Below, one piece after another: positions 8,878 to 20,535 of a stretch of 64,000 bases of DNA. The stretch is from Hymenobacter sp. YIM 151500-1 (GTDB lineage Bacteria > Bacteroidota > Bacteroidia > Cytophagales > Hymenobacteraceae). Made by a program: the position numbers and the translations under genes. A model generated the notes under the pieces. It was not told the origin of the DNA, made no database searches, and saw only the letters and a list, made by a program, of their open reading frames with translations. Where the stretch lies: assembly GCF_025979885.1 (NCBI RefSeq), contig NZ_CP110140.1, positions 1 to 64,000 on the forward strand. Direction: 5' to 3'. Every line of letters starts with the position of its first letter. Position 1 is the stretch's first letter.

Positions 8878-9488
8878 TGAAAAACATTCTCCTGCTGCTG
8901 CTGGCCCTGCTGCTGGCCACCGGGGCCCGCGCCCACGGCGGCGAAGACCACGGCGACGCGGCCAAGCCCTCGGCCGGCCCGGTGGCCACCACGTTCTCGG
9001 TAGCCGCGCTGTCCGAAAGCTTCGAGCTGCTGCTGCGCTACGAGCCCCTACAAAAGGGCCAGGACGCCGACATGCGTCTGTTCGTGTCGGACTACGCCAC
9101 CAACGCCCCCATCAAAGGCGCCAAGCTGACCATCACCTGCCCGGAGGCGGCCGACTTGAAGTTCGTGGTCAGCGAAAAGTCCCCGGGGTCCTACTTGGTG
9201 GAAGGCCGGTTTCCAGCCAATCAGAAATACAGCCTGGCCGTCAACATTGTGGCCGGCGACAAAGCCGACCTGATGCTGCTCTCCGGTATCGAAGTGGGCA
9301 AGCTGCTGCCCGTGGCGGCGGCCCCGGCCCCGACGGCCGCGCCCCTCATTGGTTCCTGGAAAACCGTGCTGCTGCTGTTTGGCGCCTTCGCGCTGGGCAT
9401 TGCGGCCACGGCTCTGGTGATGCGTCGCCGGCGCCCGGCGGTCCCCGTTTCCCCTTCAACTCCTGCCGTCTATGAAAACCACGCATAA
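8877..9488 (+). CDS. Membrane-anchored periplasmic protein of the RND operon
   Basis: 203 aa. A signal peptide is followed by the His/Asp motif AHGGEDHGDAA, a beta-sandwich-like middle region (about residues 45-135), and a C-terminal transmembrane helix (LLLFGAFALGIAATALVM) ending in RRRR. The same AHGGEDHGDAA motif recurs at the mature N-terminus of the adaptor encoded next, so the two may share a metal or a partner. It overlaps TolC by 1 nt and the adaptor by 17 nt. No established function that I know. Confidence 0.7.
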   Translation: MKNILLLLLALLLATGARAHGGEDHGDAAKPSAGPVATTFSVAALSESFELLLRYEPLQKGQDADMRLFVSDYATNAPIKGAKLTITCPEAADLKFVVSEKSPGSYLVEGRFPANQKYSLAVNIVAGDKADLMLLSGIEVGKLLPVAAAPAPTAAPLIGSWKTVLLLFGAFALGIAATALVMRRRRPAVPVSPSTPAVYENHA

Positions 9489-10620
9489 GTTTCTCGCCGC
9501 TACGGCCGCTCTGGGTTTGGCCTTTTCTGTGCTGCTGCCCCCGCCCGTCGCGCTGTGGGCCCACGGGGGCGAGGACCACGGCGACGCCGCGCACGCCTCG
9601 ACCGGCGTGGCCCTGACCGATGCCGTGGCCCTACCCAAGGAAAGCCAGTTTCTGTTCGGGGTGCGCACGGCCCTGGCCAGCTATTCAAATACGTATAATC
9701 GCCTTACCCTCTACGGTACCGTAGCGCCCGCAGCCGGGGGCGAGGGACGGGTGGTGGTGCCCCAAACCGGACGCATCGTCAGCTTGGCTGCGAGCGTAGG
9801 CCAGTCGGTGCGCGCCGGGCAGGCGCTGGCCGTCATCGACCAGACCCTCGATGCCACCCAGCAAATTGGCCTGAGCACCGAGCGCGCCAACGCCCAGGCC
9901 GAGCTGCGCGCCGCCCAGCAGGACTACGCCCGGTTGCAGACCATTGCCGACATCGCCGCCCGCAAGGACGTGGTGGCCGCCGAGCTGCGCCTGCGCCAGG
10001 CCCGCCAGAATGCCGCTATTCTCAACGGGCAGGCCCGCACCCGCCGCGTTACCATTACCTCGCCCATCAGCGGCACGGTGGACGTGTTCAACCTAGCCGT
10101 GGGCCAGCAAGTCACCCAGGGCGACGAGCTGTTTCGGGTACTCAACCCCGGCAAGCTGCGCGTGGAAGCCCAGGTATTTGCTCAGGACCTGGACAAGATT
10201 CCGGCCGGGGCCCAGTTCCGGGTAGAAGGCTTGCAGGGACAAACCGGTAGCGCCCCGGCCCGGCTGGTGGTGTTCAGCAACGTGGTGAACCCCGTGAACC
10301 AGGCCCGGCAGCTGGTGCTCGAACTCGACAACGCCGGCGGCAACCTCTTCCGCGCCGGCCAGGCCGTGAACGTGCAGGTGCTGGGGCGCAGCGACGGCGG
10401 CAAAAAGCAGCTGGTGGTGCCCACGTCGGCGCTGACCGATTTGAACGGCAAGCCGGTGGTCTTCGTGCACAGCGACCCGGAAACCTTTAACATCCGCTAC
10501 GTGCAGCCCGGTCCGGCCAACGGCGAGCAGACGGTGCTGCTGGCCGGCGACGTGAACGAAAACGACCGGGTGGTGAGCGTGGGCACTTACCAGCTCAAAT
10601 CCATCTACTTGAACCAATAA
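9472..10620 (+). CDS. RND periplasmic adaptor (membrane fusion protein, CusB/CzcB-like)
   Basis: 382 aa linking the inner-membrane pump to the TolC channel. It has a signal peptide, an N-terminal HGGEDHGDAAH metal motif, then a lipoyl/barrel-sandwich half (VVVPQTGRIVSLAASVGQSVRAGQ), a short helical hairpin, the second half (ITSPISGTVDVFNLAVGQQV), a beta-barrel and a membrane-proximal domain. Its start lies inside the previous gene and its stop is 3 nt before the pump gene. Confidence 0.9.
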   Translation: MKTTHKFLAATAALGLAFSVLLPPPVALWAHGGEDHGDAAHASTGVALTDAVALPKESQFLFGVRTALASYSNTYNRLTLYGTVAPAAGGEGRVVVPQTGRIVSLAASVGQSVRAGQALAVIDQTLDATQQIGLSTERANAQAELRAAQQDYARLQTIADIAARKDVVAAELRLRQARQNAAILNGQARTRRVTITSPISGTVDVFNLAVGQQVTQGDELFRVLNPGKLRVEAQVFAQDLDKIPAGAQFRVEGLQGQTGSAPARLVVFSNVVNPVNQARQLVLELDNAGGNLFRAGQAVNVQVLGRSDGGKKQLVVPTSALTDLNGKPVVFVHSDPETFNIRYVQPGPANGEQTVLLAGDVNENDRVVSVGTYQLKSIYLNQ

Positions 10621-10623
10621 AGG

Positions 10624-13845
<3,222 letters not shown>

Positions 13846-13852
13846 TTTGCCC

Positions 13853-14473
13853 ATGCTCCCCAATTCATCCGTTACGCCTAACGCTGCCGGCTGTGTGCTG
13901 TACATCAAGCACATGGTCTGCGCGCGGGGTATTCGGATGGTGCGGCGGGAGCTGGAAGGCCTCGGCCTGCGGGTGCTTGACGTGCGCCTCGGCGCCGCCA
14001 CGGTGGTCGGCCCAGCCGATATCTTGGACTGGGCGCGCATCCGGGAAGCGCTGGCAACCGCCGGCTTTGCTCTGCTCGAAAGCCCGGCGCAGCAGTTGGT
14101 AGCGCGGGTGAAACAGGCCGTGGACGAGTTGCTGCACCGGCCCGATACGCTCCGGCACCGCGACTTCATCCCCACCCTGGCCCAGGAGCTGGGCGTAAGC
14201 AGCCGCCAGCTGCACGCCTGCTTTGCCCAGGTGCCCGGCCACGAGAGCCTACTGGGCTACATCACCCACCGACGCCTGCACTACGCCCAGCAGCTGCTAG
14301 CCACGTCCCGGCTCGACATCGGGCGCATTGCCCGGCAGTTGGGCTACGGCAGTTTGGCCCATTTTTCGGGGCAGTTTCGGCGGTTTGCGCAGTGTTCACC
14401 CTCGGTGTATCGCCAGCAGCTGGAAGCGGGCATACTTCTCACAAAGGACATTGTGGCTCACTTGAATAACTAG
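13853..14473 (+). CDS. AraC-family regulator with degenerate metal-sensing site
   Basis: 206 aa, related to the regulator at 1-485. The N-terminal HMA-like module reads HMVCARGIRMVRRELEGLGL: the first Cys is kept but the second is Gly. The C-terminal half is a full AraC DNA-binding domain (two HTHs, LGVSSRQLHACFAQVPG and IGRIARQLGYGSLAHFSGQF). An in-frame TTG at 13847 is less likely than the ATG at 13853. Located 7 nt after the pump gene, so it probably belongs to this operon. Whether it still responds to metal is doubtful. Confidence 0.8.
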   Translation: MLPNSSVTPNAAGCVLYIKHMVCARGIRMVRRELEGLGLRVLDVRLGAATVVGPADILDWARIREALATAGFALLESPAQQLVARVKQAVDELLHRPDTLRHRDFIPTLAQELGVSSRQLHACFAQVPGHESLLGYITHRRLHYAQQLLATSRLDIGRIARQLGYGSLAHFSGQFRRFAQCSPSVYRQQLEAGILLTKDIVAHLNN

Positions 14474-14538
14474 CGCAGCAGAAACTTACCTGGTTTAGTA
14501 CTGCGTTTCTTTCGTTCTCGTGCCCCCTTTTCCTTCTT

Positions 14539-15603
14539 ATGAGCAGAATCACCAAAACGCTGAAGCTACCCATGCCTGCTGACGCCGTAAACCAGCAGCG
14601 CGCTAAGCAGTTTTTCGGAGCATACGATTGTGAAATGATGGTTGGACCATCAGACACGCCGTTTTACCTGGGTACTCCCACGCCTCGAATCTGTCGGTTT
14701 TGTGGGAAGAGCGAACCAGAAGTGTCATTCCGCAAAGATGCTCACGTGATGCCCGATTTTATGGGCAACCGCAACATACTCTCACATTTCGAGTGTGATA
14801 CCTGCAATGCACTTTTTGCGAAGTACGAAGACTCTTTTGCCAACTACCTGGGGTTGGCTCGAACCTTCAATCAGATTAAAGGCAAAAACAGAAAGGTTCC
14901 CAAATTCAAAGACAACAAGACGGGCCTTGAAGTATCCATGGAGGCAGAAGGTCTGCACATCAAAACGATTCAAGGGCAAGACCCGCTCGTTATTGATGAG
15001 GCTACTAATTCTGCCCAATTGATAACTACTAGGCCCAGCTATGTCCCGATTCATTTGGTCAAGCTCCTGCTTAAAATGGCCCTTTGTCTGCTCGATGAAT
15101 CGGAGGTAAACGATTACAGGTGGGCGCGTGAGTTCATCACCTCAGAGGTACATGATGAAGCAGCCCAAGGAATGGGTATCCTAAGCGTGATGTTACATTC
15201 CGTATCTGGTCCGCCGGTCTTTCCAGCTCCTTTCGCTCAACTCTACACCCGCAATGCTAGTGCGCCGGCCGAAATCCCAGAAAAGATGTTCGTGCTTTAC
15301 TATGCCAACTACTATTTCCAACTAGCATTACCCTTTAGCCGCGTTGATAAAGTACGCTTCCTAGGCATCACACCGCCTTTGCAGAGTATTGACTTACCCG
15401 TTTTTCCTCTACTTATCGGAGAGACTTGGTTGGCGGAGTACGGTCCCGCTACTTTTAGACGGGTTGATTTCACTTCTAACCAGAAGAGGAAAGGGGAAGA
15501 GCATCGGTTTTCACTGGCCTTTGATAAAATGATAGAAGTACCTATCAAGCCGGAGCCTCCAAATGATGCAAGCCAGAGTGCAAATGATGTAAAACCAGCT
15601 TAG
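14539..15603 (+). CDS. HNH-endonuclease-like protein, orphan
   Basis: 354 aa. An HNH-type zinc/nuclease module occupies residues about 50-95: ICRFCGK (Cys52, Cys55), DAHVMPDFMGN (His69) and FECDTCNALF (Cys86, Cys89). The rest, about 250 residues, shows no domain I recognise. The gene is visibly AT-richer than the metal genes around it, stands alone, and may be a defence or mobile-element gene dropped between operons. Nuclease assignment rests on the motif only. Confidence 0.6.
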   Translation: MSRITKTLKLPMPADAVNQQRAKQFFGAYDCEMMVGPSDTPFYLGTPTPRICRFCGKSEPEVSFRKDAHVMPDFMGNRNILSHFECDTCNALFAKYEDSFANYLGLARTFNQIKGKNRKVPKFKDNKTGLEVSMEAEGLHIKTIQGQDPLVIDEATNSAQLITTRPSYVPIHLVKLLLKMALCLLDESEVNDYRWAREFITSEVHDEAAQGMGILSVMLHSVSGPPVFPAPFAQLYTRNASAPAEIPEKMFVLYYANYYFQLALPFSRVDKVRFLGITPPLQSIDLPVFPLLIGETWLAEYGPATFRRVDFTSNQKRKGEEHRFSLAFDKMIEVPIKPEPPNDASQSANDVKPA

Positions 15604-15664
15604 GCGCTGTAGGTATAAAGTGTAGCTGGAGCAACAACTCCTTCCACACTTAGCCTCCATAACC

Positions 15665-15997
15665 ATGCACGCCCAAAACCAATCCCTCCTCGACGCCCTC
15701 AACGCCTGCATTGCCGCCTGCGAACATTGTGCTTCCGCCTGCCTGCAGGAAGACGATGTGAAGATGATGGCCCGCTGTATCAGCCTGGACCGTGACTGCG
15801 CCGACATCTGCGCGCTGACGGCCCGCTTCGTTGCCCGTGGCTCGGAACATGCCCAGCACCTGCTGAGCGAGTGCGCCGAAATCTGCAAGGCCTGCGGCGA
15901 CGAGTGCGCCAAGCACACCCACATGCAACACTGCCAGGAATGCGCCGAGGCGTGCCGCCGCTGCGAGCAGGCCTGCCGCGCCGGCCTGGCCGCCTAA
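15665..15997 (+). CDS. Four-helix-bundle copper-storage protein (Csp/DUF326)
   Basis: 110 aa with no signal peptide, so cytosolic. Regular Cys spacing (CIAACEHCASAC, CISLDRDCADICAL, CAEICKACGDECAKH, CQECAEACRRCEQAC) is the pattern of Csp proteins, in which a four-helix bundle is lined with Cys that bind many Cu(I) ions. Without a leader it would be a Csp3-like cytosolic store. Followed by the CopZ-like gene on the same strand. Confidence 0.9.
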   Translation: MHAQNQSLLDALNACIAACEHCASACLQEDDVKMMARCISLDRDCADICALTARFVARGSEHAQHLLSECAEICKACGDECAKHTHMQHCQECAEACRRCEQACRAGLAA

Positions 15998-16139
15998 GTG
16001 CCGCGTTTTCTGACGGAGGGGCAACGGGAAATCATGCAAGTTGCCGACGCAATTCTGTATCCTTTTCGAGTCACTTTGGCCACAGCTTTGTGTGTTGTAT
16101 TGTCACGGGCCCCGGTGGGGCCCTTCAACTCACATCGTC

Positions 16140-16349
16140 ATGAAAACCCTGCATTTCAAAACCAACATCAACTGCGGCGGCTGCATTAAGGCCGTTACGC
16201 CGACCCTCAACGAGCAAGCCGGTGCCGGCAACTGGCAGGTGGATACAGCCAATCCTGATAAGATTTTGACCGTGACCACCGATAAGCTCACCCCCCAGCA
16301 GGTCGTACAAGCCGTCGAGCAGGCTGGCTTCCATATAGTGGCCGCCTAA
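16140..16349 (+). CDS. HMA-domain copper chaperone (CopZ-like)
   Basis: 69-aa single HMA domain beginning MKTLHFKTNINCGGCIKAV, with the CxxC copper site as CGGC. Likely a cytosolic Cu(I) carrier serving the CopA pump or the Csp store. The ATG at 16140 is chosen because the HMA fold starts there; a longer in-frame stretch upstream has no domain character. A clear terminator follows at 16369. Confidence 0.85.
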   Translation: MKTLHFKTNINCGGCIKAVTPTLNEQAGAGNWQVDTANPDKILTVTTDKLTPQQVVQAVEQAGFHIVAA

Positions 16350-16368
16350 GCAGCTACCGCTCTTGTCA

Positions 16369-16398
16369 AAAACGCCCGGCTTCGTTCGGGCGTTTTTA
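16369..16398 (+). terminator. Rho-independent terminator after the copper chaperone
   Basis: AACGCCCG (16371-16378) pairs with CGGGCGTT (16387-16394) across an 8-nt loop and runs straight into a T-tract. It ends the transcript carrying the Csp and CopZ-like genes. Confidence 0.85.
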
Positions 16399-16473
16399 TT
16401 GGGGCATAGGTAGCCAGAGGGCCGGCTGGCGGTTGTCCATCATCCTCTGTCTATCCCGCTTAACTGCCCTTCT

Positions 16474-17571
16474 ATGTTTTCAGACTTTCCCAATCTTCAC
16501 CCCCTGGTCGTGCACGTTCCCATCGTGCTCATTTTGCTGGGGGCGGCCACGCAGGCCCTGCTGGTCTTCAAAGACTGGCAGCAGGTTCGCTGGGGAACCC
16601 TGCTGATACTGGCCGGGGGCTTTGCCGGGGCCCTGGCAGCCAGTACCGTGTTTCATGCTGAGGCCACGGGCCTGGGCGCGCGGGCGGCGGCCGTATTCGC
16701 GGCCCACGAAAAGTACGCGAGCTACACGCTGTGGCTATCGGGCATCACCCTGTTGCTGCGCGGGATAGGGCAATTTTTCCACGTACAACGCCGCGCTTAT
16801 GAAGTTTTGGTTCTGGCTTTCGCGCTGGCGGCCGCCGGCACGTTGTCCGTGGCGGGCCACCGGGGCGCGCAGCTGGTGTACGTGGAGGGCGTCGGCCCGC
16901 AGGGGCACCTCGTGTCGAAGCACCACGGCCACGACGACGAGGAGCAGATGCCCGGCATGACTGAGCAAGTCAGCCACCACGAGGAATCTTCCGGTACCGG
17001 TAGCCCCTCGACTGGCTCACCACCCACCGCTTCAAGTCAGCAGCCGCCCACCAGCAAGCCGGCACACCCGGCCGACATGCCGGGAATGGACATGGGCGCC
17101 CCGGCTTCTGCGCGGCCTCAACACGCGCCGGCCACGGGTCAGATGGGGGACATGCGAATGCCAGAAACGAAAGCGACCCACCGGACAAAACCTGCTGGCC
17201 ACCCAACCGACATGGCCACCATGCCGGGCATGCACATGCCCGCGGCCAGCCGTACGCAGCCCATGCCCAAGGGCATGGTTATGCAGCCGACCAACAGTCC
17301 CAAGCAGCAGCATAAAATGGCCGGGATGGCTGAGATGCCGGGCATGAGCCGCCAACCAACCAAGCCGCAGCCGCCCGCGGCAGCCGCCGGGATGGCCGAT
17401 ATGGCAACCATGCCTGGCATGAAGCCGGCTCAACCAGCGCAGCCCGCGCCAGCCATGGAGGCCGCGCCGGGCACGCATGACATGCCCGGCATGACCATAC
17501 CCAACCCGCTGGATAAGTTTCGCTTCAAGGACAATAACCCGGCGCGTACCCAATCAAGCCCTAAGAAGTAG
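16474..17571 (+). CDS. DUF2231-type membrane protein with Met-rich MPGM tail
   Basis: 365 aa. The first 160 residues are a four-helix membrane domain starting LHPLVVHVPIVLILLG, which matches DUF2231. The remaining 200 residues are a disordered periplasmic tail with about ten MPGM or similar Met/His motifs (for example MPGMDMG, MPGMHMP, MAGMAEMPGM). Such repeats bind Cu(I). The stop is 6 nt before the multicopper oxidase gene, whose own N-terminus is HMPGMPMP, so the two probably act together in periplasmic copper handling. Confidence 0.8.
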   Translation: MFSDFPNLHPLVVHVPIVLILLGAATQALLVFKDWQQVRWGTLLILAGGFAGALAASTVFHAEATGLGARAAAVFAAHEKYASYTLWLSGITLLLRGIGQFFHVQRRAYEVLVLAFALAAAGTLSVAGHRGAQLVYVEGVGPQGHLVSKHHGHDDEEQMPGMTEQVSHHEESSGTGSPSTGSPPTASSQQPPTSKPAHPADMPGMDMGAPASARPQHAPATGQMGDMRMPETKATHRTKPAGHPTDMATMPGMHMPAASRTQPMPKGMVMQPTNSPKQQHKMAGMAEMPGMSRQPTKPQPPAAAAGMADMATMPGMKPAQPAQPAPAMEAAPGTHDMPGMTIPNPLDKFRFKDNNPARTQSSPKK

Positions 17572-17577
17572 CTGCTG

Positions 17578-20028
17578 ATGCGATACATTATGTTACTCAC
17601 GATGTTGGCTGCGGCCCTGCAGGCCCACGCGCAACACATGCCGGGCATGCCGATGCCGCAGGACAAGCAGCCCTACCTTACCCAATCGGCCCCGCCCGCG
17701 CAGCAAACCCAGGGCATTGTCGTCGTGCCCCGGACCAGCTACGTGGGCAAGCGGGTGGAGTACGACCTGTACGTGGAAGACCGGCTGGTCAATTTCACCG
17801 GCCGCATGCGCCACGCCATCGGCGTCAACGGTCAGATTCCAGCCCCCACGCTGCGCTTCAACGAAGGTGACACGGCCGTTATCCGGGTGCACAATCAGAT
17901 GGCAATGGAAACCTCCGTGCACTGGCACGGCCTGCTGGTACCCAACCAGTATGATGGCGTGCCTTACCTGAATACTCCACCCATCAAGCCCGGCACCGTA
18001 CACACCTACACGTTTCCGCTGCGGCAAAGCGGTACCTACTGGTACCACTCGCACACCATGCTGCAGGAGCAGGAGGGACTCTACGGCTCCATCGTGGTGC
18101 AACCCAAAGAAATCCAGTATCAGCTGAAAGAGTACGTGCTCGTGCTTTCCGACTGGACCGACCACCGACCCAAGGAAGTATTGCGCTACCTCAAGCGCGC
18201 CGGCGAGTGGTTTGCCGTGCAGAAAGGTGCCACCCAGAGCTACGGCGAGGCGCTGGCCGCCGGCTACTTCAAAGACAAGCTTAAGCAGGAGTGGCAGCGC
18301 ATGCCGGCCATGGACGTGACGGACGTATTCTACAACAAGTTTCTCATGAACGGGCAAGAGCTCAACTATTTCCGGGACGCCAAGCCCGGCGAAGTAGTGC
18401 GCTTGCGCGTCATCAACGGCAGTGCCTCCTCCTACTTCAAGCTCCAGTACGCCGGCGGGCCGATGCAGGTCATTGCGGCCGACGGCATCAACGTGGAGCC
18501 CTTTCCGACCAGCAAACTGGAAATTGCCACCGCCGAAACGTACGACCTGCTCATCACCGTGCCCTCGATGGGCGCGGCCGAACTGCGGGCTACCTCGTCC
18601 GACGTCACGGGCTACACCTCCGGGTACTTCGGTCAGGGTGAGCCCATGCGTGCACCCGATTTGCCCAAGCTCAACTACTTCCAGATGACGCGGGAAATGA
18701 ACAGCATGGGCAACATGAGCGGCATGCAAATGGGCGGCGCCGGCCAAATGGATACCAAGGACGCTTCCAACGGCCACGCTGGGCAGGAAATGAACATGGG
18801 CAACCACGCAGCGAGCGGTACACCCGCAAAACCGGGCAGCGGCAGTATGCCGGGCATGGACATGCGGCACGGCACGGCGCCGGCCAGCTCGACGGCACCG
18901 CCCCGCAACCGCCCGATGAACATGCAGGAAAAGGGTGACATGGGCATGGGCAGCCTCCAGGACTCGGGCGACATGGGCGGGATGAATATGGCCGGCATGC
19001 AGATGGGCAGCATGAGCATGGGCGGGGACTTCAACTACAACCAGCTGCGGGCCTTGAACCCTACCACCCTGGACTCGACAAAGCAGTGGCGCGAAATCCA
19101 CCTGACGCTGACTGGCAATATGCTGCGCTACGTCTGGTCCTTCGACAATCGAACCCTCTCCGAGTCCGACAACATTCCTATTCGCAAGGGAGAAAACGTG
19201 CGCATGGTCTTTCAAAACATGACCATGATGCGCCACCCGCTGCACCTGCACGGCCACTTTTTCCGGCTGGTCAACGCGCAGGGCGCTTACTCGCCCATGA
19301 AGCACACGTTCGACATTCAATCCATGGGCAAGGTCACCATCGAGTTTGACGCCAACGAGGACCAGGACTGGTTTTTTCACTGCCACACCCTCTACCACAT
19401 GATGTCGGGCATGGCCCGCGTCATCAGCTACGAGGGCAGCCCGCAAAACGAGTTTGCCCGTACCGGCTACCGCCACCTCAAGCGCGAGGACAACCGGCTC
19501 TACCCGTGGGCTGATGTGGCCGTGCACTCGCAGGGGGCGTTTCTCGAAGCCAACCTGTCCAACAATAAGAATGCCCTCGAATTCGAGGGCCGGCTCAACT
19601 ACCAGGGCAACTACGAAACGGAAACCCACCTGCTGCGCTACCTCGACAAGCGGCAGTTTCTGGCCGCTTTCGTGGGCTATGACCTGCGCGACAACAAAAC
19701 CCTGCGCTCGGCCAGCGACGCCGAAGGGGGGAACCGCCGCACCCCGGAAAACAACCGCAACTTCCGCCGCCAGGCCGAAGTGGGGGTGTACTACATGCTT
19801 CCCCTGCTCGTGCGCGCCGAGCTGCGCACCGACCTCACCGGCCAGGTTCGGGCGCAGCTGGAGCGGCGCGACTTGCCCTTGAGCAATAACCTCTTCTTAG
19901 ACATCCGCGGCAATACCGACCGCGAGTTCACGCTGGGCGTCCGCTATATGGTCAGCAAGTACGCCTCGCTCAGCACCAACTATGATAACCAATACGGCTG
20001 GGGCGCGGGCCTCACGTTCCACTATTAA
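17578..20028 (+). CDS. Multicopper oxidase (CopA/PcoA type) fused to a C-terminal beta-barrel domain
   Basis: 816 aa. After a signal peptide come three cupredoxin domains with all four copper-ligand motifs: SVHWHG (near residue 115), WYHSHT (near 157), HPLHLHGHFF (near 553) and HCHTLYHMMSGM (near 601). A Met-rich insert of MGM-type repeats (about 375-480) precedes the last domain. Residues about 640-816 are a separate beta-rich region (DVAVHSQGAFLEANLS...YGWGAGLTFHY) resembling the CopB/PcoB outer-membrane barrel and ending in an aromatic residue. It should oxidise Cu(I) in the periplasm. The fusion may tether the oxidase to the outer membrane. Confidence 0.85.
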   Translation: MRYIMLLTMLAAALQAHAQHMPGMPMPQDKQPYLTQSAPPAQQTQGIVVVPRTSYVGKRVEYDLYVEDRLVNFTGRMRHAIGVNGQIPAPTLRFNEGDTAVIRVHNQMAMETSVHWHGLLVPNQYDGVPYLNTPPIKPGTVHTYTFPLRQSGTYWYHSHTMLQEQEGLYGSIVVQPKEIQYQLKEYVLVLSDWTDHRPKEVLRYLKRAGEWFAVQKGATQSYGEALAAGYFKDKLKQEWQRMPAMDVTDVFYNKFLMNGQELNYFRDAKPGEVVRLRVINGSASSYFKLQYAGGPMQVIAADGINVEPFPTSKLEIATAETYDLLITVPSMGAAELRATSSDVTGYTSGYFGQGEPMRAPDLPKLNYFQMTREMNSMGNMSGMQMGGAGQMDTKDASNGHAGQEMNMGNHAASGTPAKPGSGSMPGMDMRHGTAPASSTAPPRNRPMNMQEKGDMGMGSLQDSGDMGGMNMAGMQMGSMSMGGDFNYNQLRALNPTTLDSTKQWREIHLTLTGNMLRYVWSFDNRTLSESDNIPIRKGENVRMVFQNMTMMRHPLHLHGHFFRLVNAQGAYSPMKHTFDIQSMGKVTIEFDANEDQDWFFHCHTLYHMMSGMARVISYEGSPQNEFARTGYRHLKREDNRLYPWADVAVHSQGAFLEANLSNNKNALEFEGRLNYQGNYETETHLLRYLDKRQFLAAFVGYDLRDNKTLRSASDAEGGNRRTPENNRNFRRQAEVGVYYMLPLLVRAELRTDLTGQVRAQLERRDLPLSNNLFLDIRGNTDREFTLGVRYMVSKYASLSTNYDNQYGWGAGLTFHY

Positions 20029-20054
20029 CCCATTTTCCCTCTTTTTTTCTCGTC

Positions 20055-20510
20055 ATGAACAAGGGCAGCTACTCCAAATTCTTTCTGATGCTCGCCGCAT
20101 CATTTGTCGTGATGCATCTCATCACCTACCTGAACACCTACGAGTGGGACCATATCTACTTCAGCATCAACCGCTTTTACATGACCACGCTTATGGTAGC
20201 AGCTATGGGGCTGCTCATGCTGGCCTTCATGGCGCACATGTACCCCGACAAAGGCAAAAACCGCTTGATTGCCGTGGGCTGCGTGGCCGTGTTTGCCGCA
20301 GTGCTGGCCATGCTGCGCAACCAGGTGCTGGTGAACGACACACGCTTCATGCAATCCATGATTCCGCACCACTCCATTGCCATCCTGGTCAGCAAGCGGG
20401 CCACCATTAAGGACCCCGAAGTGCGCACCCTGGCCGACAGCATCATCAGCGCCCAGCAGCGCGAGATTGGCCAGATGAAACGCATGCTGCATCGCTTGCA
20501 GCAGCAGTAG
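20055..20510 (+). CDS. DUF305 membrane protein
   Basis: 151 aa with three predicted membrane helices in the first 95 residues. The C-terminal DUF305 part contains the signature FMQSMIPHHSIAILVSKRA and a long basic/Gln-rich helix. The His pair and Met residues are the usual metal-binding candidates. Located 27 nt after the oxidase gene, in the copper cluster. Confidence 0.8.
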   Translation: MNKGSYSKFFLMLAASFVVMHLITYLNTYEWDHIYFSINRFYMTTLMVAAMGLLMLAFMAHMYPDKGKNRLIAVGCVAVFAAVLAMLRNQVLVNDTRFMQSMIPHHSIAILVSKRATIKDPEVRTLADSIISAQQREIGQMKRMLHRLQQQ

Positions 20511-20535
20511 CTCCGCGAAATCAAAGCTGGCAGCC

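Noticed and set aside
17593..19629. Long minus-strand frame opposite the multicopper oxidase
   Set aside because: His/Val-rich shadow of a clear oxidase gene.
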